Assembly (NCBI GenBank): GCA_029261875.1
Contig: JAJDAL010000021.1
Coordinates: 124,001 to 188,000 of the forward strand
Direction: 5' to 3'
From: Deltaproteobacteria bacterium
Lineage (GTDB): Bacteria; Myxococcota_A; UBA9160; JAJDAL01
DNA: 64,000 nt
Shown: piece by piece, positions 1 through 7,754 of the stretch
Layout of the letters: each line of letters starts with the position of its first letter
Numbering within the stretch: the first letter of the stretch is position 1
The notes under the pieces: model-generated
What the model was told of the DNA's origin: nothing
Databases searched by the model: none
What the model saw: only the letters and a program-made list of their open reading frames with translations
Program-made: the position numbers and the translations under genes

Positions 1-1285
1 GCAACGCGCCGGCCGCCAGAAAGGCGGCCACGGAAATCGAGAGAATATTGAGGGTAACGACCGCGACCATCGCGACCATGACGCCAATCGCGACCCATGC
101 GCGATCGAAGCGCGGGGGTTCCGAATCCGACAACTCACTGACGAGATAGAAGTCCGAGCTGTTGCTGTGCGCCCGCGCGAAGCCTGGACCGACTTGGAGT
201 AGCAATGTGTCGCCGGGACGGATCACGATGTCGCCAATCTTTCCCCCGACCCGCGCCGCGTTGCGATGTACGGCGACCACCGCCGCGTCGTACACGGTCC
301 GAAAATTCGCATCGCGAATCGAGCGATTGACGAGCGGCGAAGAATCCGAAACGACGGCCTCCGCGAGATTGCGTTCGGGATCGCTGATGGGCGCTCCCTC
401 TTCCACCGCCGCCGGCACGAGCCCGCGGATTCGTTGCAAGTCGACGATGGTCGCGACCACGCCCGCAAAAACCAGCTGGTCGTTGGCCTGAATGGTGTCG
501 TCCGGAGCCACCGGCGAAATCATGCGTCCGTCTCGATCGATCTCGATCAAGAAAAGTCCCGGCAAATGGCGAAGTCCCGCTTCTTCGACGGTTTGGCCGA
601 CCAGCGGACAATCGCTCTCGACCCGCATGGCGGAGGTATATTCCCGCCGCCGCTCGCCGAGTTCTTCCCCGTCGTCCCGGCGCGGCAGCAGCCGCGGAGC
701 GACGAAGATCAGATACAGCAGGCCCACGAGACAAATGGGAAGCCCGACGGCGCCGATTTCGAAGAACGCCATGGGGGGCATGTCGGCATCGAGGATCAAG
801 CCGGCGACGAGCAACGTCGTGCTGGTCCCCATGAGGGTCGTGACTCCACCCAGGATCGACGAATAACTGAGCGGGATGAGAAAACGACTCGGCGAGAACC
901 GGTGGCGTCGTGCCCAGTCCATGACGACCGGCGTCGTCATGGCCACGACCGTGGTGTTGTTGAGGAAGGCCGAAAGAAACGCCAAGGGGGGAAACATGCG
1001 GATCAATCCGCTGCGTTCATTCTCGGCGCGGACGAAAATGCGTCCCAGGGTGGCTTCGAGGGCGCCGGTCTCCCGCAGGGCGGCGGACAGAATGAAAACC
1101 GCGCCCACGGTGGCGAGGGCGGGATTCGCGAAGCCGGAAAACGTCTCGACCGGCGACAGGATCCCCACGGCGGCGAGGGTCAGGAGGCCCGCCATCATGA
1201 CGAGATCCGGCCCAGCAAAGCCACGCAGCATCCCGACCAGGACGCCGCCGACCACCGCAAGAGTGAACCAACCCTGCCAGTCCAT
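1..1285 (-). CDS. SLC13-family permease with TrkA-C domains (3' end outside window)
   Basis: The reading frame runs from an ATG at 1285 to the window edge without a stop, giving at least 428 residues. The first 190 or so residues are a series of hydrophobic segments and contain the motif FLNNTTVVAMTTPVV, typical of the N-terminal half of SLC13/divalent anion:Na+ symporters. A soluble part follows (about residues 205-390) that looks like two TrkA-C (RCK_C) domains, each with short beta-strand patterns and a 'PGD' turn (for example VIRPGDTLLLQVG). Hydrophobic segments resume just before the edge. Family members of about 590 residues carry sulfate or other anions across the inner membrane, but the substrate cannot be read here. 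The gene diverges from the ArgA-like gene with 67 bases between starts. Confidence in the family is good; the C-terminal half is missing only because the window ends. Confidence 0.85.
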   Translation of the reverse strand, partial: MDWQGWFTLAVVGGVLVGMLRGFAGPDLVMMAGLLTLAAVGILSPVETFSGFANPALATVGAVFILSAALRETGALEATLGRIFVRAENERSGLIRMFPPLAFLSAFLNNTTVVAMTTPVVMDWARRHRFSPSRFLIPLSYSSILGGVTTLMGTSTTLLVAGLILDADMPPMAFFEIGAVGLPICLVGLLYLIFVAPRLLPRRDDGEELGERRREYTSAMRVESDCPLVGQTVEEAGLRHLPGLFLIEIDRDGRMISPVAPDDTIQANDQLVFAGVVATIVDLQRIRGLVPAAVEEGAPISDPERNLAEAVVSDSSPLVNRSIRDANFRTVYDAAVVAVHRNAARVGGKIGDIVIRPGDTLLLQVGPGFARAHSNSSDFYLVSELSDSEPPRFDRAWVAIGVMVAMVAVVTLNILSISVAAFLAAGAL

Positions 1286-1352
1286 TGGCGCCGCACCATA
1301 CCCGCTGGCCAGCGTGGCCGCGAGGCCGCGACAAATTCGCAACACTGGGGCC

Positions 1353-2432
1353 GTGGAACGCGAACCGATTTCAGGTGCCGAGGCGGCTTTTTCGGAGAAG
1401 GACTTCTATCTGGGGGAGTTCCGGGGGCGAACCCTCGCCTTGGCGGTTTCGGGTGCGGACCTGGCGGATTCCTCGGCGCTGCGGGGCGTGCTCGCGGACC
1501 TGGCGGCCAACGGAACCCAGGTCGTGGTGCTCTGCCCGGATCGCGGCCCCTTGGACAAGCTGCTCGATGGGCGTGTGCTTTCGGACTCAGTCCCCAGCCT
1601 GCCGGCCGCGGTTTGGCGGCGGCTCTCCGAGAATCCGCAGCTGGGGATTCAAGTGGAAAACCCGGTCGGTTTCCTCGAGGCCTGCCACGGACTCGCCATC
1701 GCCCTGTCGGTCTTCAAGTTGATCTGGATCGATTCGGCGGGGGGGATGGAGCGCCCGCAGGGGGGCGCCGATTCCTTCGTCCACCTCGAAGAGCTGCAAG
1801 CCTATCTGGGTTCCGCGGAAGCGAATTCCAATCCCCGACTCGCCTTGCTCGAACAGATCCGGGACATGCTCGAGGAAGGCGTTTCCGCGGTGAACCTGTG
1901 CCGGGTCGAGGAACTCGCCGACGAACTCTTCACCTACGCGGGCGCGGGCACGTTGTTCACCCGCCAGCGCTACATCGACGTGCGCCGCCTGGGAATCACC
2001 GATTTCGACGCCGCCAACCACTTGATCGCGCGCGGCGTCGACGAGGGCTATCTGGCCCCGCGCGCGCCGGAAGAAATGGACCGGGTTCTCACCCACGGCT
2101 TCGGCGCCTTCGTCGAAGGCCGGCACCTGGCGGGGATCGCGGCGCTGCTTCCGATTGGGGACCCCCAACTGGGAGAGATCGTTTCCCTCTATACGCTGAC
2201 GCGTTTTCTCGGCGAAGGGGTAGGGGATCACCTCGTCGCCTTCGCGCTCGAGCGCGCGCGCGCCCAGGGGTTTTCCGGCGTCTTCGCGTGTACGACTTCC
2301 GCGCGGGTGGGCGCGTTCTTCGAGCGCCACGGTTTCGCGTGCGTCGACGAGGGCGCGATCCCCGGCGAGAAATGGGCCCACTACGACCCCGAGCGCCGAG
2401 CCGCCGTGCGCTGCTTTCTCCGCAAACCTTGA
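1353..2432 (+). CDS. ArgA-like N-acetylglutamate synthase (GNAT domain with degenerate kinase-like N-terminus)
   Basis: A 359-residue protein predicted to transfer acetyl from acetyl-CoA to the amino group of glutamate, the first step of arginine synthesis. The C-terminal part (about 195-359) follows ArgA closely: ADELFTYAGAGTLFTR, then a GNAT fold with IAALLPI, LGEGVGDHL in the acetyl-CoA loop position, and a final FFERHGFACVD. The N-terminal part (about 15-190) resembles an amino-acid-kinase domain but lacks a clear glycine-rich nucleotide site, as in classical ArgA, where it binds arginine. The GTG at 1353 is preferred because it lies just after the divergent permease start; longer frames upstream are antisense to that gene. 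The Shine-Dalgarno sequence is weak. It could be a GNAT enzyme for another amino acid, but the ELF...GTL motif argues for ArgA. Confidence 0.8.
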   Translation: MEREPISGAEAAFSEKDFYLGEFRGRTLALAVSGADLADSSALRGVLADLAANGTQVVVLCPDRGPLDKLLDGRVLSDSVPSLPAAVWRRLSENPQLGIQVENPVGFLEACHGLAIALSVFKLIWIDSAGGMERPQGGADSFVHLEELQAYLGSAEANSNPRLALLEQIRDMLEEGVSAVNLCRVEELADELFTYAGAGTLFTRQRYIDVRRLGITDFDAANHLIARGVDEGYLAPRAPEEMDRVLTHGFGAFVEGRHLAGIAALLPIGDPQLGEIVSLYTLTRFLGEGVGDHLVAFALERARAQGFSGVFACTTSARVGAFFERHGFACVDEGAIPGEKWAHYDPERRAAVRCFLRKP

Positions 2433-2439
2433 TCTCGCG

Positions 2440-3096
2440 TTAGACCCAGCGCTTGCCGAAGATCGGTTTGTCTTCCTCGATGAGGGGGACGAACGAATCG
2501 CGTGAGTGCATGCGATCGATGAAGGCGTCGAGTTTCGGCCAACGTGCCGGGTCCGGCCGCACGCCCGCCAAGCGCATGCTCGCGAAGGGGCTCGCGACCG
2601 CAATGTCGGCGATGCTCAAGCGGTCCCCGATGAAGAACTCCCGGTCGCCGAGACTCCGTTCCAGGTATTCGAGCAGCGGCGGAAGCGTTTCGTCGATGCA
2701 TTTCTGGGCGCGTTCCTCGTCGGGCTCGACGCCGGATAGGAGCGGTTTCAGCACCAGGGCCTGGAAGATGTTGGGCCCGACGGCCGGAACGACGCCGCCG
2801 TCCATGTATTCCTCGATCCACAGCGCCTTTGCGTAGTCAGCGTCGTCCTTCGGGTACAACGCCGGGTTCGGGAACTTCCGCTCGAGGTAGGCGCAGATCA
2901 CCGAGGAATCCGGCAGGGTGAGGTCGCCGTCGCGGAACGCCGGGATCCGTCCCAGGGGACTCACGTCCCGCCAGCCTTCGGGGGGCGAGAAGGGGTTGAT
3001 GGGCTCGTGCTTGTAGTCGAGCCCCTTCTCCGACAGGAACACGCGAACCTTGCGTACGAAGGGCGAAACACCACCACCAAGAACCGTAAGCGACAT
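2440..3096 (-). CDS. Glutathione S-transferase family protein
   Basis: This 218-residue protein has the two-domain GST layout. An N-terminal thioredoxin-like domain begins with LTVLGGGVSPFVRKVRVFL, with a serine in the position of the active residue (SPF), and carries the cis-proline and DSS glutathione site as LGRIPAF and LPDSSVICAYLE. An all-helical C-terminal domain follows, with the conserved SIADIAVASPF segment. A strong ribosome site (AGGAGG, 5 bases from ATG) fixes the start at 3096. Such soluble cytoplasmic GSTs conjugate glutathione to electrophiles or act as reductases; the substrate is unknown. The gene ends only 7 bases after the convergent ArgA-like gene and diverges from a methyltransferase. 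Confidence 0.88.
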   Translation of the reverse strand: MSLTVLGGGVSPFVRKVRVFLSEKGLDYKHEPINPFSPPEGWRDVSPLGRIPAFRDGDLTLPDSSVICAYLERKFPNPALYPKDDADYAKALWIEEYMDGGVVPAVGPNIFQALVLKPLLSGVEPDEERAQKCIDETLPPLLEYLERSLGDREFFIGDRLSIADIAVASPFASMRLAGVRPDPARWPKLDAFIDRMHSRDSFVPLIEEDKPIFGKRWV

Positions 3097-3294
3097 TGGA
3101 ATCCTCCTGGCGCGCGAGAACAGGGTAGCCGCGGTTTCCAGCCAGTACGACCCCGCGCGACGCACGATGGCGAGCCGGTTCGCGAAATCGATCTCGACGG
3201 GAAGCGGCCCCGTTCGATTCTTCGTTCGAGCGGCTTCGCACTCCGACATAATGAAGCAAGACCGCGATCGAATCTCGGACCGAGGGAGACCCCC

Positions 3295-3993
3295 ATGCGC
3301 GAGGAAATCTTCGACCCCCAGCGTTGCTTTGCCAAAGCGAAGTTTGTTCGCAGGCGGATTCCACGGGCGAGCCGCGGCGGAATCCTCGCGTTGGTCGTGC
3401 TCTCGCAAGCGCTGCTCGGCGTCGATTGCAGCGGGATCAAGCAGCGCATGTATGAGCCCGCGGATCGCGACCGCTGGCAGCAACCCGAGCGCGTGATCGC
3501 GTCGCTTGCGATCGAACCCGGCCAGCGGGTCGCCGACCTGGGTGCGGGCGGTGGCTACTTCACGTTCCATTTGGCGAAGGCGGTGGGGCTGGAGGGGCGG
3601 GTCTACGCCATCGACGTAGACCCGGACATGACCGCGTTGCTCGAGCGCAGCGTGGCCGAAGGCAATCACAGCAACGTGGAAGTGTTGCTCGTCGACCCAA
3701 CGGAACCGGAACTACCGGACGTCGGATTCGATCTGATCTTCACGTGCAACACGTATCACCATATCGACGAGCGAACGGCGTATTTCGAACGCGTGAAGTC
3801 AACTCTCAATCGCGGCGGTCGGGTCGCCATCATCGACCACAAGCCGGAAGGTTGGTTTCAGAAGATCTTCCCCCACTCGTCACAGCGAGAGTCGATTCGC
3901 AGCGAGATGGATGCGGCGGGTTACCGCCTCGATCGCGACTACGACTACCTCTCCAAGCAGAGCTTTCTCGTCTTCTCGCCCGAGCCCGATTGA
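3295..3993 (+). CDS. Membrane-anchored SAM-dependent methyltransferase
   Basis: A 232-residue class I methyltransferase. The S-adenosylmethionine site is clear: motif I VADLGAGGGYFTFHLA (about residues 80-95), the acidic end of strand 2 at VYAIDVD, and a post-I region ending FDLIFTCNTYHHI, which suggests a UbiE/Methyltransf_11-type enzyme. Before the catalytic domain there is an arginine-rich stretch followed by a hydrophobic helix (about 20-42, LALVVLSQALLG), so the protein may be exported or tethered to the inner membrane. A cysteine follows the helix, but the residue before it is Asp, which is not a good lipobox. The ATG at 3295 follows a GAGGGAG ribosome site. The substrate is not evident. 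The gene ends 77 bases from the 3' end of the oppositely oriented RNase P RNA gene. Confidence 0.8.
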   Translation: MREEIFDPQRCFAKAKFVRRRIPRASRGGILALVVLSQALLGVDCSGIKQRMYEPADRDRWQQPERVIASLAIEPGQRVADLGAGGGYFTFHLAKAVGLEGRVYAIDVDPDMTALLERSVAEGNHSNVEVLLVDPTEPELPDVGFDLIFTCNTYHHIDERTAYFERVKSTLNRGGRVAIIDHKPEGWFQKIFPHSSQRESIRSEMDAAGYRLDRDYDYLSKQSFLVFSPEPD

Positions 3994-4069
3994 GAGGGAA
4001 GGGGTTGCTGGAGAGCCCGGGGGCGTGGCTTGCGCTTCTTCCCCCGGGCGCCGCCCGCGTGAGCGGGCC

Positions 4070-4497
4070 GCTGTGGACTGTAAGCCGGGTCCTGTCCCGA
4101 CTGCGCGTTACCGCGCGGCCGGCGAGGATCATTCATCTAGGCGACACATTGCTGTGCCGCTCGAGCACTCTTACCCGGACACTGGCAGCTTTAGGCTGCT
4201 TGGGCGGGCCACCCTCGGCAGTGTCCCTATTCGAGCTTGCTCCGGGAGGGGCTTGCCGCGCCGCCGGTCACCCGGCTTTCGCGCGTGGGCTCTTACCCCA
4301 CGATTTCACCCTTGCCTGTGCCTCCACCACGCGCTCCTCTCAAAGCCCGCGGCTTCATCGGCCATCGGCGGTTTGCTTTCTGTTGCGCTTTCCCTCGAGT
4401 CACCCCGGGTCGCCGTTAACGACCTCCCTGCCCTGTGGAGCCCGGACTTTCCTCCCGCGAGATTTCTCCCGCCGGCGATCCTCCGTCCACCTCCAGC
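4070..4497 (-). ncRNA. rnpB: RNase P RNA (class A)
   Basis: The minus strand holds the conserved blocks of bacterial RNase P RNA in the right order: the 5' block GAGGAAAGTCCGGGCTCCAC (about 4457-4438), the central AGAGTGCTCGAG block, and the 3' block GATGAATGATC followed by GACAGGACCCGGCTTACAG near 4073-4096. The ends are set by pairing of GCTG...GTGGAC near 4497 with GTCCACAGC near 4070 (helix P1) and are good to a few bases. About 428 nt is usual for class A. The RNA is the catalytic subunit that matures tRNA 5' ends. A GC-rich hairpin just beyond the 3' end (about 4050-4066) may end transcription, though there is no T run. The several protein frames over this segment are artefacts. Confidence 0.96.
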
Positions 4498-4587
4498 GCC
4501 GAAAAGCTACGCGGTTTCAAGGGTTTCGACAAATAGTATGCGCCTGCGTGTAAAGAAGTTCCCCTGGGGACGAATTCAAATATTCCG

Positions 4588-4619
4588 TTGACTCACCGAT
4601 CAGTATCTATATGATACTG
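4588..4619 (+). promoter_or_regulatory. Promoter overlapped by a perfect inverted repeat (likely HxlR-type operator)
   Basis: A -35 box TTGACT (4588-4593) and a -10 box TATGAT (4610-4615) are 16 bases apart. A perfect inverted repeat CAGTATC-TATAT-GATACTG spans 4601-4619, covering the spacer and the -10 box. The ATG of the HxlR-family gene at 4625 lies about where transcription should start plus a few bases, and no Shine-Dalgarno sequence is present. This suggests a leaderless or nearly leaderless transcript repressed by a dimeric regulator, most simply the product of the gene itself. Confidence 0.6.
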
Positions 4620-4624
4620 GTCCA

Positions 4625-5380
4625 ATGATCGACAAGGCAGTCCCCGTCCAGCAGGGCGCAGTGCCCATTCCGCGACCCGGCGAGATTTACGACCCGGTGG
4701 CGCGCGCCCTCGACCAGGTGGGGGACCGCTGGACCCTCGTATTGGTGCGTCACCTGCTCGGCGGACCCCAGGGGTTCCAAGAGCTGCGCTCCCGAACCGG
4801 GATCGCGCCGCGGGTCTTGTCCGCGCGCCTGCGCGAACTGGCGGCCGACGGCTTCGTCGAGACCACGCGAATCGGCTCGCGTTCCCTCTACGCCGTGACG
4901 GAGAACGGTCGCTCCCTGGAACCCATCATTGCCGCCATCGCGCGTTGGTGGGTGGTTCGCGCCGTCGAAGACCAGGACATCGATACGCGTTCCTTCACCG
5001 CCACAGTGCCCCAATCCATTCTCGAGACGCTTCCCTTCGTCGTGCGCGAAGACCGTTCGCGCGGCGTCGACATCACCTTCGAGATCCGGCTGACCGGAAC
5101 CGGCGGCGGGGTCTGGACGGTTCGCGTGCACGACGGCCACTGCACGGTGACGCGCGGTTTCGCCCAGCGTGCAGACGTTCGATACACCGCCGATGCCCGC
5201 GCCTGGTGCAGCGTCGTGCTCGGAAGAATGGATGCCCGAGACGCGGTGAAGCGCGATTTGATGTCCAAGGAAGGCGGCCGAGAGGCCATCGATTTCTATT
5301 TCCACCTGATTGCGCGGCCCGGCTCGTCTGCCGGTCGCGAAGAGTTCGACTCGAAAGAATCGAAAAGGAGAAAAGCGTGA
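4625..5380 (+). CDS. HxlR-family transcription regulator with SCP2-like C-terminal domain
   Basis: The 251-residue protein starts with an HxlR/MarR-like winged helix (about 20-115): ALDQVGDRWTLVLVRHLLGG, then LRSRTGIAPRVLSARLRELA as the recognition helix region and a wing with RSLYAVTENGR. About residues 125-240 look like an SCP2/sterol-carrier type alpha/beta domain (FEIRLTGTGGGVWTVRV, ADVRYTADARAWCSVVLG), which could bind an acyl-CoA or other lipid ligand; this reading is inference. The gene is the first of a group with two acyl-CoA dehydrogenases and its stop overlaps the next start (GTGA), so it probably controls this group through the inverted repeat at 4601-4619. The N-terminal 19 residues are extra compared with small HxlR proteins. 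Confidence 0.8.
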   Translation: MIDKAVPVQQGAVPIPRPGEIYDPVARALDQVGDRWTLVLVRHLLGGPQGFQELRSRTGIAPRVLSARLRELAADGFVETTRIGSRSLYAVTENGRSLEPIIAAIARWWVVRAVEDQDIDTRSFTATVPQSILETLPFVVREDRSRGVDITFEIRLTGTGGGVWTVRVHDGHCTVTRGFAQRADVRYTADARAWCSVVLGRMDARDAVKRDLMSKEGGREAIDFYFHLIARPGSSAGREEFDSKESKRRKA

Positions 5381-6483
5381 TCTCGTTTGGACCGACTGAA
5401 GAACAAGAACTCGTACGCGATACGCTGCGCGAGTTCGCCAATGAAGAAATTCGCAAGCCTGCGCGCGAGTGCGACGAAGCCAGTGAAATCCCCACTGCGT
5501 TTTTGGACAAGGTCTGGGAAATGGGATTGACGACGACCCAGATTCCCGCCGAGTACGGCGGGGGCGGCGAAGCGCGTTCCCCGATCATGAACGCAATCGC
5601 TCTCGAAGAGCTCGCCTACGGCGACGTGACGCTGGCCGCTGCCGCGTTGGCACCGTCGCTCTCGGCCATGACGATCCTCGACCACGGGACCGACGAGCAG
5701 AAGAAAACCTACTTGCCCGCCTATTGCGGCGACAAGTGGGTCGCTGGCTCCCTCGCGCTGGTGGAGCCGTCGCCGGCTTTCGATGCGCTGAATCTGCGCA
5801 CGCTCGCGGAACCCAAGGGCGATAACTTCACTCTGACGGGGACCAAGACCTTCGTGCCCTTTGGCGACCGAGCGGATCACTTCATCGTCGTTGCCCGCAA
5901 TGCCCAGGACGGTTTTGCGGGTCTCGAAGCCTTCATCGTTCCGCGGGACGCCAAGGGTCTCCGCATCTCGGAAAACGAGAAGAACATGGGGCTTCGAGGT
6001 CTTGCGACGTCGCGACTCGAGCTCGAGAAGGTCGAAGTGTCGGCTGCAAACCGGCTGGGTGGCGAAAAGGGAATCGACGGACGCCGGTTGATCAATAGTT
6101 CGCGGGTCGCCACGGGAGCTGCTCTCGTGGGTCTCTCTCGCGCGGTGCTCGAATACGTCGTGCCCTACGCGAAGGAACGCGAGGCTTTCGATCAAGCCAT
6201 CGCACAGAAGCAAGCCATCGCCTTCATGTGTGCAGACATGAAGATCGAAGTCGAATCCATGCGTTGGTTGGTTTGGAAGGCCGCGAGTCAGCTCGAGCAG
6301 AGCCTCGACGCGACCCGCAGCGCACACCACGCCCACATCTACACGACGGACCATGCGGTCACGATCGCGGACAATGGGATTCAGGTCCTCGGTGGCCACG
6401 GATTCATTCGCGAGCATCCGGTCGAGATGTGGTACCGCAACGCTCAATCCCTTGCCGTGCTCGAAGGCACGTTCGCCCTCTAG
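5377..6483 (+). CDS. Acyl-CoA dehydrogenase family protein
   Basis: A 368-residue flavoprotein of the acyl-CoA dehydrogenase family, expected to oxidise an acyl-CoA at the alpha-beta carbons with FAD and pass electrons to ETF. The N-terminal helical domain, the middle beta domain (WVAGSLALVEPS, FTLTGTKTFVP) and the C-terminal helices with IQVLGGHGFIREHPVEMWYRN are all present. The protein stops four residues after LEGT, where the catalytic glutamate region lies, so it is shorter at its C-terminus than the next gene product; related short-tailed enzymes exist, so this need not be damage. The middle-domain motif lacks the usual T-E-P-x-x-GSD, having VEPSPAFD instead. Start is GTG at 5377 after AAAAGGAG, overlapping the regulator stop. 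Substrate unknown. Confidence 0.85.
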   Translation: MISFGPTEEQELVRDTLREFANEEIRKPARECDEASEIPTAFLDKVWEMGLTTTQIPAEYGGGGEARSPIMNAIALEELAYGDVTLAAAALAPSLSAMTILDHGTDEQKKTYLPAYCGDKWVAGSLALVEPSPAFDALNLRTLAEPKGDNFTLTGTKTFVPFGDRADHFIVVARNAQDGFAGLEAFIVPRDAKGLRISENEKNMGLRGLATSRLELEKVEVSAANRLGGEKGIDGRRLINSSRVATGAALVGLSRAVLEYVVPYAKEREAFDQAIAQKQAIAFMCADMKIEVESMRWLVWKAASQLEQSLDATRSAHHAHIYTTDHAVTIADNGIQVLGGHGFIREHPVEMWYRNAQSLAVLEGTFAL

Positions 6484-6500
6484 GTGACAGGAGAAATTCA

Positions 6501-7676
6501 ATGATCGATTTTGAACTGACGAAGAAGGATCAAGAGATCCTGGATGAAATCCGTCGCCAAGCGCTCGTTGCGCGAGAACACGCCCGTTATTACGACGAGA
6601 ACGAGCACGAGTTCCCGCCCGACAAGCTGCCCGAGGCCGACGATTTTCCCCACGCCCACGGTCTGTTCGCGGGCCGCGAAGAGGGCAAGGACACGTCCGT
6701 CGGCATCATGAGCATGCTGCTCGCTGCGGGGGAGACCTGGGGCGATTACTCCGTGCGCATGCGGCGCGGCAGCGGTGGCTTGGGGAACGCGGCCCTGCGC
6801 GCGGCGGGAACGCCCGAGCAGCAGGCCAAGTGGGGCGACATGACCCTCGCCATGGCGATCACCGAACCGGGTTGCGGGTCGGATCCCTCCAAGGTGCAGA
6901 TGACCGCGGTGCTGGACGGCGACGAATGGGTGTTGAACGGGGAGAAGATCTTCGTCACCACCGGTTGCCGCGCCGGCGGCGTGATCGTTTGGGCGACCAT
7001 CGACAAGTCCGCGGGCCGCGCGGGGATCAAGTCGTTTCTGGTCGAGAAGGAAACGCCCGGTTTCATCGTGGCTCACAAGGAAAAGAAGCTCGGGATTCGC
7101 GCGGACGATACGGCGGCCTACGTGTTCCAGGATTGCCGCATTCCCCGCGAGAATCTGCTGGGCTTGAACGAAGAGATCCCGAAGGCATCTTCGGGTGGCT
7201 TCCGCGGCGTCATGAAGACCTTCAACATGACGCGCCCGGGTGTCGCGGCCATCGGACTGGGAATTTCCCAAGCCGCCCTCGACTTCACCCGCGATCAGCT
7301 CGCTGAAGCGGGAATCGAAATCGAGTACGGCGCCTCCCTGCAGGGTCAATCCGCGGTCGTGGACAAATTCTGCCGCCTCGAGGCGCTGCAGGAAGCGTCC
7401 ATGCTCACGGTCATGCGCGCGGCGTGGTTGGCGGGCGAAGGCAAGATCAACAACGACGAGGCTTCGATCTGCAAAGCCAAGGGCGGATCTGCGGTTCGCG
7501 AGATCACCCAGGGATGCATCGATATTCTCGGGCCCATGGGGGTTTCGCGCGAGCACTTGCTCGAGAAATGGTTCCGCGATGTCCGCATTACGGACATCTA
7601 CGAAGGAACCGGGCAGATCCAGCGCATGATCATCGCGCGCTCGCTGTTCGACTACACCCGAGCGGAGCTCAATTAG
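6501..7676 (+). CDS. Acyl-CoA dehydrogenase
   Basis: A complete 391-residue acyl-CoA dehydrogenase. The FAD/substrate motif AMAITEPGCGSDPSKVQ, the beta-domain segment GDEWVLNGEKIFVTTG and the C-terminal signature TDIYEGTGQIQRMIIAR are intact; the glutamate of YEGT is the likely catalytic base. It begins 17 bases after the previous gene with a good GACAGGAG site, so the two dehydrogenases are co-transcribed and may form a heteromeric enzyme, as is known for some steroid and side-chain dehydrogenases; that pairing is inference. The N-terminal domain has an unusual acidic stretch (YYDENEHEFPP). A strong hairpin follows the stop and probably ends the operon. Confidence 0.9.
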   Translation: MIDFELTKKDQEILDEIRRQALVAREHARYYDENEHEFPPDKLPEADDFPHAHGLFAGREEGKDTSVGIMSMLLAAGETWGDYSVRMRRGSGGLGNAALRAAGTPEQQAKWGDMTLAMAITEPGCGSDPSKVQMTAVLDGDEWVLNGEKIFVTTGCRAGGVIVWATIDKSAGRAGIKSFLVEKETPGFIVAHKEKKLGIRADDTAAYVFQDCRIPRENLLGLNEEIPKASSGGFRGVMKTFNMTRPGVAAIGLGISQAALDFTRDQLAEAGIEIEYGASLQGQSAVVDKFCRLEALQEASMLTVMRAAWLAGEGKINNDEASICKAKGGSAVREITQGCIDILGPMGVSREHLLEKWFRDVRITDIYEGTGQIQRMIIARSLFDYTRAELN

Positions 7677-7681
7677 TGCAC

Positions 7682-7717
7682 GGGGAACGATCGATCTCGA
7701 AAGGTCGATCGTTCCCC
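7682..7717 (+). terminator. Hairpin terminator after the dehydrogenase pair
   Basis: A perfect 13-bp stem, GGGGAACGATCGA (7682-7694) with TCGATCGTTCCCC (7705-7717), around a 10-base loop, begins 5 bases after the stop codon of the second acyl-CoA dehydrogenase. No T run follows, so termination may be weak or the hairpin may mainly protect the mRNA end. The next gene starts 37 bases further on. Confidence 0.6.
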
Positions 7718-7754
7718 GGTCGCATCGCCACCCCTACGTTGGTAGCCTGACCCC

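Noticed and set aside
266-2443. A 725-codon frame on the plus strand across the permease and ArgA-like genes
   Set aside because: It is very rich in Arg, Gly and Pro with no family motif, and both real genes are clear in other frames. GC-rich DNA gives long open frames opposite or out of phase with true genes.
3744-4591. Several protein frames over the RNase P RNA segment
   Set aside because: The conserved RNase P RNA blocks explain the sequence fully; the frames have no protein features.
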